A stretch of DNA of 64,000 nt from Nocardioides currus (GTDB lineage Bacteria > Actinomycetota > Actinomycetes > Propionibacteriales > Nocardioidaceae): contig NZ_PYXZ01000003.1 of assembly GCF_003057875.1 (NCBI RefSeq), positions 124,357-188,356 on the forward strand, given 5' to 3'. Below are positions 1 to 10,738 of this stretch, one piece after another (within the stretch, counting starts at the first letter, position 1; the number at the start of each line of letters is the position of its first letter). A program made the position numbers and the translations under genes. Under the pieces are notes generated by a model, which had not been told where the DNA came from, ran no database searches, and saw only the letters and a program-made list of their open reading frames with translations.

Positions 1-1
1 C

Positions 2-247
2 GCCCGTGTGCTCGGGCGGATGGCGGCCTCGCTCGCGCCCGGCGGCGCGCTGCTCCTCGCCGTACGCACGGGTGAGGGTGAGCGCTGGGAGGTGGGCGAC
101 TCGGGCAATCCCTACTACGTCGCGCTCTGGGAGGAGGGCGAGCTGATCGATCTCCTGGTCGCGGCCGGTCTGCGGGTGGAGTGGCAGGAGGTCTCGAGCG
201 ACTCCGAGGACAGCGACTGGGTCAGCCTGCTCGCCCGCATTACTTGA
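2..247 (+). CDS. SAM-dependent methyltransferase, C-terminal fragment (5' end outside window)
   Basis: The reading frame is already open at the left edge, so only the last 81 or so codons are seen. The remaining protein has the pattern of the late part of a class I methyltransferase fold: a [16 protein letters not shown] strand after the proposed motif III region, a tyrosine-containing loop ([17 protein letters not shown]) and a final beta hairpin ending in [11 protein letters not shown]. The SAM-binding glycine motif would lie upstream of the window and cannot be checked. The stop codon lies inside the inverted repeat that precedes furA, so the two genes are almost adjacent. Confidence 0.7.
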   Translation, partial: ARVLGRMAASLAPGGALLLAVRTGEGERWEVGDSGNPYYVALWEEGELIDLLVAAGLRVEWQEVSSDSEDSDWVSLLARIT

Positions 248-257
248 TTTGTTCAAG
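243..257. promoter_or_regulatory. AT-rich inverted repeat upstream of furA, probable FurA operator
   Basis: CTTGA-tttgt-TCAAG is a perfect 5+5 inverted repeat in an unusually AT-rich patch 22 bp before the GTG start of furA. In mycobacteria and Streptomyces, FurA-type repressors bind an AT-rich palindrome directly in front of their own gene and so control furA-katG (established). That this repeat is the operator is inferred from position and symmetry. Confidence 0.5.
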
Positions 258-278
258 AAAAGGCGGAAGGGTGGCCCT

Positions 279-3021
<2,743 letters not shown>

Positions 3022-3029
3022 TCGTCACG

Positions 3030-3064
3030 GACGGCGGCCGGCCCCTTCGGGGTCGGCCGCCGTC
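3030..3064 (+). terminator. Strong hairpin terminator after katG
   Basis: A stem of about 16 bp (GACGGCGGCCGGCCCC against GGGGTCGGCCGCCGTC, with one G-T pair) closes on a TTC loop 9 bp after the katG stop. There is no clear T-run, as is common for actinobacterial terminators. Confidence 0.7.
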
Positions 3065-3094
3065 GTCGTTCGGGGGCGCTGCAGACTGGGGGGC

Positions 3095-3592
3095 ATGATC
3101 GCGCTGACCGAGTCCGAGATCCGGGCGTCGTTCGTGAACTGCTCGCAGGGCGAGGCCAAGCGCCTGCGGGTCCCCCTGGGCCTCGCGGACACCGCGTGGG
3201 ACACCCTCGACTTCCTCGGCTGGCGCGACCCGGGCGCCCCCGCCGCGGCGTACGTCGTGACTCAGTGGCGCGGGACCCTCACCGGCCTGGTGATGCGGCT
3301 GAGCACCGACCGTCGGGCGACCGGGCGGCAGAACATGTGCGCGCTGTGCCACACCGTGCACTCCACGACCGACGTCGCGCTGATGGTCGCGCCCCGGCCC
3401 GGCGCCGCCGGTCGCGCCGGCAACACGGTCGGCACCTACCTGTGCACCGACCTCGCCTGCTCGCTCTACGCCCGCCACCTCAAGCGCCCCGACCGCGTCC
3501 AGCCGGTCGAGACGCTGACGACCGAGAAGCGGATCGAGCGGGTGCAGGCCAACCTCGACACCTTCGTACGCCGCGTGGTGGAGGCGTCATGA
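3095..3592 (+). CDS. FBP-domain zinc protein, FusB-like EF-G-binding family
   Basis: A 165-residue protein of the FBP (FusB-related) family. The C-terminal half has a treble-clef type zinc site: CALCH at about residue 89 and CTDLAC at about residue 122, as in FusB/FusC proteins that bind elongation factor G and rescue it from fusidic acid. Actinobacterial members are mostly uncharacterised, so fusidate resistance is not claimed; a translation-linked role is the family inference. The ATG start follows a G-rich stretch. The stop overlaps the next gene (ATGA), so the two are translationally coupled. Confidence 0.75.
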   Translation: MIALTESEIRASFVNCSQGEAKRLRVPLGLADTAWDTLDFLGWRDPGAPAAAYVVTQWRGTLTGLVMRLSTDRRATGRQNMCALCHTVHSTTDVALMVAPRPGAAGRAGNTVGTYLCTDLACSLYARHLKRPDRVQPVETLTTEKRIERVQANLDTFVRRVVEAS

Positions 3593-4224
3593 AGACTTCC
3601 CCACGAGTGAACGCCACCTGGTCGCTGGTGCACGCCGAGCGTGCGGCCCTGGTCGAGGACCTGGCGGGGCTGGACGAGACGCAGTGGGGTCGGCAGTCGC
3701 TGTGCGGGGAATGGACGGTGCGCGAGGTGGCGGCGCACCTGGTGAACAACGCCCGCACCACCCGGCTCGGGATCGTGCGGGAGATGGTCCGGGCGCGCTT
3801 CGACTTCGACCGGCAGAACGCCAACGGCGTCGCGCGCGAGCTCGGCGACTCCCCGGCCGAGACGCTGGACCGGCTGCGAAAGGTCGTCGGACGTACCGAC
3901 ACCCCGCCCGCGCCGCTCGACAGCCGCCTGGTCGAGGAGGTCGTGCACGGGGAGGACATCCGCCGCCCGCTGGGCATCACCCACTCCTACGCGCCCGAGG
4001 CGGTCACCCGGTCGCTGGCCTACCAGGCCCGCACGTCGGTCGCGATGGGCGGTGGCCGGCAGCGGATCGCGGGAGTGCGCCTGGTCGCCACCGACGCGGA
4101 CGTCGCGATCGGCGACGGCCCCGAGGTCAGCGGCCCGGCGCTGTCACTGCTGCTCGCGACCTCGGGCCGGACGGTCGCGCTGGACGACCTGGCCGGGCCG
4201 GGTCTCGCCACGTTGCGCGACTGA
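3589..4224 (+). CDS. Mycothiol-dependent maleylpyruvate isomerase-family protein (DinB-fold)
   Basis: A 211-residue protein of the TIGR03083 type. The start of the DinB-like four-helix bundle is seen in WSLVHAERAALVEDLAGL, followed by the family hallmark LCGEWTVREVAAHLV, whose His is a metal ligand; the second part of the metal site is probably EEVVHGEDIRRPLG. Members use a mycothiol- and divalent-metal-linked active site, or are uncharacterised paralogs of maleylpyruvate isomerase. The precise substrate is unknown. The ATG overlaps the stop of the FBP gene by 4 bp, giving a two-gene operon. Confidence 0.8.
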   Translation: MKTSPRVNATWSLVHAERAALVEDLAGLDETQWGRQSLCGEWTVREVAAHLVNNARTTRLGIVREMVRARFDFDRQNANGVARELGDSPAETLDRLRKVVGRTDTPPAPLDSRLVEEVVHGEDIRRPLGITHSYAPEAVTRSLAYQARTSVAMGGGRQRIAGVRLVATDADVAIGDGPEVSGPALSLLLATSGRTVALDDLAGPGLATLRD

Positions 4225-4237
4225 CCTGCCGGGGGGA

Positions 4238-4283
4238 TCCGTCATGCGCGCCGGGACCCATCGGTGCGGGTCGGGATGACGGA
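4238..4283. terminator. Bidirectional hairpin between convergent genes
   Basis: TCCGTCAT (4238-4245) pairs with ATGACGGA (4276-4283), and inside it GACCC pairs with GGGTC. It lies between the ends of the convergent mycothiol-enzyme gene and GTPase-like gene, so it can serve both. Confidence 0.55.
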
Positions 4284-4293
4284 CGGGACCGGC

Positions 4294-5100
4294 TCAGACG
4301 TGGCCGCTGAGCTGGGCCAGCCGGGTCGCGAGTGCGTCCACCATCGCGCTGGCCTGCTTGGCGGGCAGGTCGGACTTCCGGTCGCCGCCCTGGCTGGACA
4401 CGGGCAGCACGTCGACCGACAGCCGTGCCCCGCCGGCCAGCGCACGCAGCTCGTCGAGCTTGTCGCCGAACGGGGAGCCGCTGCCCGGTGAGTAGTAGGC
4501 CAGGGCCTCGTCCACGTCGTCGGCGTAGAGGTCGGCCTTGGTCACCGCGATCACCAGCCACACCGGCCGGTCCCGGCGGACGGCCATCGACGCGATCCGG
4601 TGGGCCGTGATCGACCAGTCCTCGAGCTCGGCGGCGAGCAGCTCCTCGCGGGTCGCGGTGGCCGCGCCGGTGGTCCCGGCCGTACGCCGCGGGGTGGCGT
4701 GGCCGTTGGCGACGACGTGGATCACCCCGTCGACGGGCTCGTCGTGGAACACCTCGTCGAGCGCACCCAGCCGGGTGGCGGCGTTGTCGCCGGGCACGAC
4801 GAGGAAGCGGAACCCGTGCAGGCGGGCCGAGCGCCGGGTGCGCCGCTCCATGACGGCGGATCCGACCTCGGTCACGGCGTTGCTCGCCGTACGCCGCGAG
4901 AGCCGGTCGGCGAGCTGGGACTTGCCGACCCCGGTCATCCCGGTGACGGCGACGGTCGGGTAGCGGTGGCGGAAGAGCCGACCGATCCGCTCGGGGGCCG
5001 CGGCCAGTCCGGTCAGCACCGTGCCGGCGATGGTGGCGCCGAGCGCAGCGTTGCGGCCCGAGGCGGGCAGGATCGTGCGGATGCGGGTGGCGCGCGACAT
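4294..5100 (-). CDS. GTPase-like P-loop protein
   Basis: A 268-residue P-loop NTPase. Walker A is GMTGVGKSQL near residue 54, and TKAD near residue 190 fits the G4 (N/T)KxD base-recognition motif of TRAFAC GTPases. An N-terminal Ala/Gly-rich stretch (about residues 17-35) could be a short membrane-associated helix. A candidate switch region is VIHVVANGHATP. A conventional DxxG G3 motif is not obvious, so the family placement is general. It stands alone, convergent with the previous gene and divergent from the lipase gene. Function is unknown. Confidence 0.7.
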   Translation of the reverse strand: MSRATRIRTILPASGRNAALGATIAGTVLTGLAAAPERIGRLFRHRYPTVAVTGMTGVGKSQLADRLSRRTASNAVTEVGSAVMERRTRRSARLHGFRFLVVPGDNAATRLGALDEVFHDEPVDGVIHVVANGHATPRRTAGTTGAATATREELLAAELEDWSITAHRIASMAVRRDRPVWLVIAVTKADLYADDVDEALAYYSPGSGSPFGDKLDELRALAGGARLSVDVLPVSSQGGDRKSDLPAKQASAMVDALATRLAQLSGHV

Positions 5101-5196
5101 GCGCCCGAGCCTACGGTCCGGAACCTTCCACCCACCTCATCCTTCCCGGCGGGACCCGCCCGGGCCGACACTCGGCCCACGACGACGCTGGTCGGG

Positions 5197-6297
5197 ATGG
5201 ACACCGAGGTCGTCGGCGACCTCGCCCGAGACCTGCTCGCCGACGCGGACCGGATGGACGACGTGGCCGCCCGCCTGCGCGGCACGGTCGACGACCTGGC
5301 GATGCGGTCGTGGCGGGGCGCCGACAGCACCGGCTTCTGCGACACGTGGCGGCACGTCCACGATCCCGCCCTCGTCGCGCTCGCGACCCGGCTGCGCGAG
5401 CTCGGCCGCCAGGCCATGCAGGAGGCGGCCGACCAGGACCGGGTCAGCGGGTCGGGCGGTGCCACGGCCGCACCCGTCGCGGTCGCGTCGTCGCCGTACG
5501 CCGCGAGCAGCCCGATCGGCGGACAGCACGACCGCGACCTGCTGGCGCTCGCGATCGGCGCCTATCCCGGTGGCACCGTCGCCGAGGCCGGCGGCCGCTA
5601 CCGCGCGCTGGGTCGCGACGAGCTGCAGCGCCTCGGCATCACCGAGCAGATGCTGCGCGACGACCGCACCGGCTTCGCGGCGACGGTCTATCGCGGCACC
5701 GACGGCAGCACCGTGCTGTCCTTCCGGGGGTCGGACGGGCTGGACCCGACGGACTACCTCGGCACCAACGTCCCCAACGGGCTGGGGCTCCCGTCGCCGC
5801 AGGGCGCGCAGGCCATCGCCCTGTCGCGTCGGCTGGCCGCGAGCGTCGGCGCCGACCAGCTGACGATCGTGGGGCACTCGCTCGGCGGCCACCTCGCCGC
5901 GGCCGGTGCGGTGGCGACGGGGGCGCGCGCCGTCACCTTCAACTCGGCGCGGCTCGGCGACGCAGACTTCTCCCGGGCCCTGATCGCGAGCGGCCGCGAC
6001 GGCAACGTGGCCGGGGTCGTCGCCAAGACCGCCTTCACGCGCAGCAACCCGCTGAGCCCCGTGGGGTTCCTCTACGACCCGCATGCGCGGGAGCGGGCAG
6101 CGATCGCCGCGTCGGGCCAGATCCGCAACTACTCGACGACGGGCGAGCCGCTCAACCTCGTGCAGTCGCTGCGCCTCGGCCCGCGCGCCCTCGGCGTCCA
6201 GGTGCCGATGACCGACCCGTCGCCCGGCTGGCTCAAGCGGCACGGCCCCGACGGACTGGTCGAGACGTGGGACAACACCTTCCCGGGGCGGCGCTGA
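5197..6297 (+). CDS. Lipase-fold hydrolase with WXG-like N-terminal helical domain
   Basis: A 366-residue protein with two parts. Residues 1-95 look like an ESX/WXG100-type helical hairpin: charged helices on each side of a W39-R40-G41 turn. Residues 110-366 contain a class 3 lipase-like alpha/beta hydrolase core with the nucleophile elbow GHSLGG (Ser228) preceded by YRGTDG and LSFRGSD, the usual lipase_3/DUF2974 signatures. No Sec signal is present, which suits type VII export. The ATG at 5197 was chosen because upstream in-frame sequence reads through the promoter of the divergent gene and lacks domain features. The substrate could be phospholipid or acylglycerol; this is inferred only. Confidence 0.75.
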   Translation: MDTEVVGDLARDLLADADRMDDVAARLRGTVDDLAMRSWRGADSTGFCDTWRHVHDPALVALATRLRELGRQAMQEAADQDRVSGSGGATAAPVAVASSPYAASSPIGGQHDRDLLALAIGAYPGGTVAEAGGRYRALGRDELQRLGITEQMLRDDRTGFAATVYRGTDGSTVLSFRGSDGLDPTDYLGTNVPNGLGLPSPQGAQAIALSRRLAASVGADQLTIVGHSLGGHLAAAGAVATGARAVTFNSARLGDADFSRALIASGRDGNVAGVVAKTAFTRSNPLSPVGFLYDPHARERAAIAASGQIRNYSTTGEPLNLVQSLRLGPRALGVQVPMTDPSPGWLKRHGPDGLVETWDNTFPGRR

Positions 6298-6300
6298 GGC

Positions 6301-6918
6301 TCACGACCTCCGGGCGCGCAGCACGCAGTCGGTGTGGTGGTGGGCGCCGGGTCCTTCGGGCGCCGTGCGCGCTCGTTGCTCGGCCAGCTCGATCGTCCAG
6401 CCGTCGCGGTCGGTGAGCGCAGCGACGAGGTCGTCGTGGCCGACGTAGTCGTCGGGGTCGAAGCCGTGCTCCAGCGCCACCTCGCGGTCGACGAAGGCGT
6501 GGTGCACGGCGAGCAGGGTGCCGCCGGGGGCGACCGCGCCGAGCAGCGTCTCGATGACTGCGCCGTCCTCGCGGAGCAGGGCGGGGTAGAACGCGATGAC
6601 CAGGTCGTGCGTCACGGGGTCGAACTCCTCGAGCCCGATCGGGCGCCAGGCCACCTCGACACCCGCCACCTCCGCGGCGCGGGCAGCCCGCCCCAGGGCC
6701 CGCGCCGAGACGTCGATCCCGGTGGCGCACCAGCCGCGGGTGGCCAGCCAGATCGAGTCGGCGCCCTCGCCGCAGCCCACGTCGAGCGAGGTGCCGGGCT
6801 CGAGGTCACTGACCTCGACGACGAGCTGCTCGTTGGGGTGGCCGCTCCACAGCTGGTCGTCGCCGTAGCGCTCGTCCCAGTCGAGCGCGTCGGCGTGCTG
6901 GTGCGTGTCCTCGCCCAT
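6301..6918 (-). CDS. Class I SAM-dependent methyltransferase
   Basis: A 205-residue methyltransferase of the Methyltransf_25 or tellurite-resistance-like type. Motif I is SLDVGCGEGAD, followed by the acidic residue at the end of beta 2 (ATGIDVSARAL), a D-L-V-I-AFYPALL motif IV-like strand and GGTLLAVHH. The substrate is not predictable. The ATG at 6918 is preceded by AGGAGG at 5-6 bp, which decides the start. Its stop lies 3 bp beyond the stop of the convergent lipase gene, with no room for a separate terminator. Confidence 0.85.
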   Translation of the reverse strand: MGEDTHQHADALDWDERYGDDQLWSGHPNEQLVVEVSDLEPGTSLDVGCGEGADSIWLATRGWCATGIDVSARALGRAARAAEVAGVEVAWRPIGLEEFDPVTHDLVIAFYPALLREDGAVIETLLGAVAPGGTLLAVHHAFVDREVALEHGFDPDDYVGHDDLVAALTDRDGWTIELAEQRARTAPEGPGAHHHTDCVLRARRS

Positions 6919-6985
6919 GCGACCTCCTGTCGCCGAGTCTGGCACCGCGCGCCGGTTTGGGACACTCGTCAAGAGTGTCGGCGCG

Positions 6986-8068
6986 TCAGCCGATCCGCAC
7001 GGTCCCCACCCGGCCGTCTCCGCCGGCGGCCCAGCAGTCGGCGCCGTAGCAGTCGAGGGTGTGGAAGCCGGCCTTGCTGAAGCGCGTCCAGGTCGCGCCG
7101 AGGTCACGCGAGATGCTGCTGCCACCGTCCTCGCCGCCCTGGCCGACGACCAGCAGCATGCCCCGCGACCAGGACGCGTCCTCGCCGAGGTGTCGCAGGT
7201 CGCCGCCCGCGGTCCAGCGGTTGCCGCGGCGCAACAGCGCCGTGGCGTCCGTGCCGTCGTCCGGTGCCTCGAAGTCGCCGCCGACGGCGACGCCGGCGCG
7301 CGGAGTGCGGAAGGCCAGGGCGAAGACCCCGGCCGCCTCGCCGGTCGGCAGTGTCGTCTCGGACGCGGCCCAGGTGCGGCCCTGGTCGGTGCTGCGGTAA
7401 ACCCGCGCGACGTCGCCGCCGCTGCCGAAGTAGGCGTTGCGCCCGGCGAAGACGAGGCAGTCCCCGCTGGCGGAGAAGTTGAACTCACCCGTCGACCGGG
7501 GCATGCGCCGGTCGTCGAGCACCGTCCACGACCGACCGCGGTCCTTCGTGCGGGCGATCTGGAACTTCCCGCCGACCGGGTCGCTGACCGCGAGCCCGAC
7601 CTTGCCCCCGCGTGAGAAGTCCATGCAGTTGAAGAAGGCCTTCGGGTCCGTGTTGCGGAAGGTCTCGGTCCACGTCGCTCCGCCGTCGGTGGTGCGGTAG
7701 ATCCGGGACGCCTCGCCCTCGCCGATCGCCAGCACCGACGCGGTCAGGGCGTCCTCGGCCTCGACGTCGCGGAAGTTCAGTCCCTCCGAGTCGGGCGGGC
7801 TCACGTCCTGCCAGGTCGCCCCGGCATCGGTGGTGAGGAAGACCTTCGCGGCGCCGCCGTCGGTGAGGCTGGCGCCGCTGACCCACGCCGTCGTCGCATC
7901 GACCGCGTCGAGACCGCGGAAGCTCTGGTCGGCGTCGACCACCGTGGTGGACCACCTGTACTTCGCCTCCTCCGCGCGGTCGGCCGTGTCGGCGGAGGAG
8001 GGGGCGACGAGGGATCCGGTCAGGGACGCGGCGAGGGTGAGGGCGACGAGCCCGAGAGGGGTACGCAT
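6986..8068 (-). CDS. Secreted Asp-box (BNR) beta-propeller protein
   Basis: A 360-residue exported protein. Residues 1-26 form a Sec signal peptide ending in an APSSADTADRA-type cleavage region. The rest is a beta-propeller marked by at least five Asp boxes (S/TxDxGxxW): TTDAGATW, TTDGGATW, TKDRGRSW, STDQGRTW and SRDLGATW. Such propellers occur in exo-sialidases and in many non-catalytic secreted proteins. The sialidase arginine triad is not evident, so I call it only a WD40/YVTN/BNR-like protein. A Cys pair near the C-terminus (LDCYGADCW) may form a disulfide. Confidence 0.8.
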   Translation of the reverse strand: MRTPLGLVALTLAASLTGSLVAPSSADTADRAEEAKYRWSTTVVDADQSFRGLDAVDATTAWVSGASLTDGGAAKVFLTTDAGATWQDVSPPDSEGLNFRDVEAEDALTASVLAIGEGEASRIYRTTDGGATWTETFRNTDPKAFFNCMDFSRGGKVGLAVSDPVGGKFQIARTKDRGRSWTVLDDRRMPRSTGEFNFSASGDCLVFAGRNAYFGSGGDVARVYRSTDQGRTWAASETTLPTGEAAGVFALAFRTPRAGVAVGGDFEAPDDGTDATALLRRGNRWTAGGDLRHLGEDASWSRGMLLVVGQGGEDGGSSISRDLGATWTRFSKAGFHTLDCYGADCWAAGGDGRVGTVRIG

Positions 8069-8146
8069 GTCCGCACCCTGCCGGAGCCCCGGCGGGCTGT
8101 CCAGCGGCCCTCGCCGTACCCGCGATCCGGTGGCAGGCTGGCGGGC

Positions 8147-8644
8147 ATGTCCTTCCCGTCGTCGTCATCCCCCAGGAGCTACCCGCCGGAGGTCTACGAC
8201 GGTGAGGGCGAGGCCAGCGCCTGGATCCGACCCTCCGACACGCCACCGGACCTCACCTACGCGAGCGGCGGCACCTGCGAGTACCTCGTCACGGGCGAGC
8301 GGTCACGCGGCAACCTCGGCGTCTACCGCTGGACGTTCGGGGAGGGCGAGACCGGTCCCGACCCGCACTTCCACCGCACGATGTCCGAGCACTTCTACGT
8401 CCTGCGTGGGACGGTCCGGTTGTACGACGGCCGCGCGTGGGTCAGCGCCGGGGTGGGTGACTACCTCTACGTCCCGGAGGGCGGCATCCACGGCTTCAAG
8501 GGGTCCGACCACGCGCAGATGCTGCTCAGCTTCACCCCCGGCGGCCCACGGGAGGACTACTTCGAGGCGCTCGCCAGCGGGCGCTCGATGACCGAGGAGG
8601 AGCGGGCGGAGTTCATGCTGCGCCACGACAACCACTGGGTCTGA
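8147..8644 (+). CDS. Cupin-domain protein
   Basis: A 165-residue single-domain cupin. The metal-site motif is visible as DPHFHRTMSEHFYVLRGTVRLY (His, His, Glu, His arrangement) followed by a GDYLYVPEGGIHGF second cupin motif. Small cupins of this kind may be isomerases, dioxygenases or ligand-binding proteins; nothing here tells which. ATG start 62 bp after the Asp-box gene's divergent start region. It precedes an aldo/keto reductase by 28 bp and is probably cotranscribed with it. Confidence 0.85.
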   Translation: MSFPSSSSPRSYPPEVYDGEGEASAWIRPSDTPPDLTYASGGTCEYLVTGERSRGNLGVYRWTFGEGETGPDPHFHRTMSEHFYVLRGTVRLYDGRAWVSAGVGDYLYVPEGGIHGFKGSDHAQMLLSFTPGGPREDYFEALASGRSMTEEERAEFMLRHDNHWV

Positions 8645-8672
8645 GTCTGGCGGTCCCCCGTAGGTTGGCGAC

Positions 8673-9683
8673 ATGGACTTCCGATACCTCGGCAACAGCG
8701 GACTCAAGATCTCCGAGATCACCTACGGCAACTGGCTGACCCACGGGTCGCAGGTGGAGAACGAGGTCGCCACCCAGTGCGTGCGCGCCGCGCTCGATGC
8801 GGGCATCTCCACCTTCGACACCGCCGACGTCTACGCCAACACCGCGGCGGAGACCGTGCTCGGCGAGGCGCTCAAGGGCGAGCGGCGCGAGTCGCTGGAG
8901 ATCTTCACCAAGGTCTACTGGCCGACCGGTCCGAAGGGCAAGAACGACACCGGTCTCTCGCGCAAGCACATCCTGGAGTCGATCAACGGCTCGCTCCAGC
9001 GCCTCCAGACCGACTACGTCGACCTCTACCAGGCCCACCGCTACGACACCGAGACGCCGCTCGAGGAGACGATGCAGGCCTTCGCCGACGTCGTACGCCA
9101 GGGCAAGGCGCTCTACATCGGGGTCTCGGAGTGGACGGCCGACCAGATCCGCGCCGGCGTCGAGCTGGCGCGCGAGCTCAACGTCCAGCTCATCTCCAGC
9201 CAGCCGCAGTACTCCATGCTCTGGCGCGTCATCGAGGACGAGGTCGTCCCGACGTCGGCCGAGCTCGGGGTCTCGCAGATCGTGTGGAGCCCCATCGCGC
9301 AGGGCGTGCTGACCGGGAAGTACGTCCCCGGCCAGCCGCTGCCCGAGGGCTCACGGGCCACCGACGAGAAGGGCGGCGCCGACATGATCAGCCGCTTCAT
9401 GAACGACGACGTCCTGACCCGCGTGCAGGCGCTCAAGCCGATCGCCGACGACGCGGGCCTGACCATGGCGCAGCTCGCCGTGGCCTGGGTGCTCCAGAAC
9501 GACAACGTCGCGTCGGCACTGGTCGGGGCCTCGCGCCCCGAGCAGGTCACCGACAACGTCAAGGCCGCCGGCGTGAAGCTGGACGCCGACGCGCTGGCTG
9601 CGATCGACGAGGCGCTCGGCGACGTGGTCGTGCGCGACCCGGGCAAGACGGCCGAGAACGCCCCGAAGGGCCGCGTCGTCTGA
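8673..9683 (+). CDS. Aldo/keto reductase, Kv-beta-like family
   Basis: NADPH-dependent aldo/keto reductase of 336 residues with the TIM-barrel catalytic tetrad pattern: D at FDTADVYANTAAE (Asp and Tyr), K in IFTKVYWPT, and H in YQAHRYD. The opening MDFRYLGNSGLKISEITYGNW is typical of the AKR6/YccK-like group related to potassium channel beta subunits. The C-terminal ALVGASRPEQVTDNV is the cofactor-binding motif. The natural substrate is probably a small aldehyde or ketone. Nine bases separate its stop from the start chosen for the MOSC gene. Confidence 0.9.
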   Translation: MDFRYLGNSGLKISEITYGNWLTHGSQVENEVATQCVRAALDAGISTFDTADVYANTAAETVLGEALKGERRESLEIFTKVYWPTGPKGKNDTGLSRKHILESINGSLQRLQTDYVDLYQAHRYDTETPLEETMQAFADVVRQGKALYIGVSEWTADQIRAGVELARELNVQLISSQPQYSMLWRVIEDEVVPTSAELGVSQIVWSPIAQGVLTGKYVPGQPLPEGSRATDEKGGADMISRFMNDDVLTRVQALKPIADDAGLTMAQLAVAWVLQNDNVASALVGASRPEQVTDNVKAAGVKLDADALAAIDEALGDVVVRDPGKTAENAPKGRVV

Positions 9684-9691
9684 ACCCGCTC

Positions 9692-10165
9692 GTGCCCACC
9701 GTCGACTCGACCCACGTCGACTCGATCCACGTCGCCTCGATCCACATCGCGAAGGCCACCCGGCTGCCCATGCGGGCCGTCGAGGTGGTCGAGGCGGAGG
9801 CCGGGCGCGGCCTGGTCGGCGACCGCTACCACGGGACGCGGCACCGGCATGTCACGGTGCAGAGCGCGACCTCGCTGGCGGAGGCCGCGGAGGTGTTCGG
9901 GAGGGACGTGCCGGCGGAGCTGACCCGACGCAACATCACGATCAGCGACGGCGTCGTGCCCCGCGACCCCGGGTCGCGGATCCGGGTGGGCGACGTGCTG
10001 CTCGAGGCCGTGCGGGTCGCCGCGCCCTGCAAGCTGCTCGACGACACGATCGGTCGCGGCGCCCAGGAGGCCCTGCGCCGCCGCGCCGGCACGGTGTTCC
10101 GGGTGCTCGGCTCGGGCACGATCCGGGTCGGCGACGCGGTCGACCTCGCCGTACCTCCCGGGTAA
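9692..10165 (+). CDS. MOSC-domain protein
   Basis: A 157-residue MOSC (molybdenum cofactor sulfurase C-terminal) protein. The core shows GRGLVGDRYHG, the TRRNITISD segment and the key cysteine in VRVAAPCKLLDD, which in the family carries a persulfide or handles sulfur and oxime substrates. The GTG start at 9692 is a choice: the next in-frame ATG (near 9769) would cut off the first conserved strand (IHIAKATRLPM). The first 18 residues come from a 15-bp tandem repeat. Its TAA stop lies inside the outer arm of the nested hairpin at 10159-10232. Confidence 0.8.
   Translation: MPTVDSTHVDSIHVASIHIAKATRLPMRAVEVVEAEAGRGLVGDRYHGTRHRHVTVQSATSLAEAAEVFGRDVPAELTRRNITISDGVVPRDPGSRIRVGDVLLEAVRVAAPCKLLDDTIGRGAQEALRRRAGTVFRVLGSGTIRVGDAVDLAVPPG
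9701..9745 (+). repeat. 15-bp tandem repeat inside the MOSC gene
   Basis: Three head-to-tail copies of GTCGACTCGAYCCAC (third copy with one further change) encode VDSTH-VDSIH-VASIH at the N-terminus of the MOSC protein. The unit duplicates the sequence of the first conserved beta strand, so the repeat looks like an in-frame expansion of that strand. Confidence 0.85.
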
Positions 10166-10232
10166 CGCCACGTTCCATGCACTCCCGCCCCCATCAGTGG
10201 GGGCGGGAGTGCTGTGTTTGTGGCGTTACCCG
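10159..10232 (+). repeat. Nested-hairpin element, copy 1
   Basis: Outer arms CGGGTAACGCCAC (10159-10171) and GTGGCGTTACCCG (10220-10232) are perfect complements. Inside, GCACTCCCGCCCCC (10179-10192) pairs with GGGGGCGGGAGTGC (10199-10212), and an A-T pair closes a TCAG loop. An unpaired 7-base stretch lies on each side between the two stems. The MOSC stop codon TAA is part of the outer arm (GGGTAACG). It sits between convergent genes, so it may also terminate both. See copies at 20376 and 27075. Confidence 0.85.
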
Positions 10233-10254
10233 CGTCCGACGTCGAGGGCGAGGC

Positions 10255-10737
10255 TCAGGCGACGAGGTCGTCGATCTGGTTGAGGGCCTCGGTCATGCCC
10301 TCGACCTGGCCCATGTCGAGCACGCGCTGCAGGTCCTCGGCGCTGGTGTGGCTGGCGACGTAGGTGGCACGGGTGCCGCCGTCGTGCTCGGTGAACGTGA
10401 AGACGTTCTTGCCGACCGGCATCTCCGGGTTGGGGTTGAAGTCCAGGTCGGCGAAGCCGTCGTCGAAGCTGAAGCTCGAGGGGCCGTCCACCTCGGTGAT
10501 GTCCCAGAAGCCCGCGAACTTCTCGCCCTCCGGGCTCGTCATGAAGTACGTCGAGCGCGTGCCCGGCCGCAGGTCGTGGTCCACGAAGGTGGCGGGGTAG
10601 GTCGGCGGGCCCCAGACCTTTTCGAGCTGTCGCGCGTCGGCGTAGATCTCCCAGATGCGCTCGACCGGTGCCGCGAAGTCGGCCACGATCGTCAGGGTCA
10701 GGTTGTCGGGGTCGTGCTGGACGTCGGTGACGGGCAT
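10255..10737 (-). CDS. SRPBCC (AHSA1-like) ligand-binding protein
   Basis: A 160-residue START/AHSA1-like domain protein. FAAPVERIWEIYADARQLEKVW is the classic first helix of SRPBCC folds, followed by PATFVDHDLRPG and a DGGTRATYVASH strand. Such proteins next to an ArsR regulator form a widespread pair in which the SRPBCC gene is controlled by the regulator; the ligand is unknown. The ATG start is 1 bp after the stop of the ArsR-type gene, so the two form one operon. Confidence 0.85.
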   Translation of the reverse strand: MPVTDVQHDPDNLTLTIVADFAAPVERIWEIYADARQLEKVWGPPTYPATFVDHDLRPGTRSTYFMTSPEGEKFAGFWDITEVDGPSSFSFDDGFADLDFNPNPEMPVGKNVFTFTEHDGGTRATYVASHTSAEDLQRVLDMGQVEGMTEALNQIDDLVA

Positions 10738-10738
10738 G

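Noticed and set aside
3095..3592. Fibronectin-binding adhesin
   Set aside because: The FBP name of the family is misleading; the protein is cytosolic, small, and has a treble-clef zinc site like FusB.
6986..8068. Exo-sialidase
   Set aside because: Asp boxes alone are not enough; the arginine triad and catalytic Tyr/Glu pattern are not visible.
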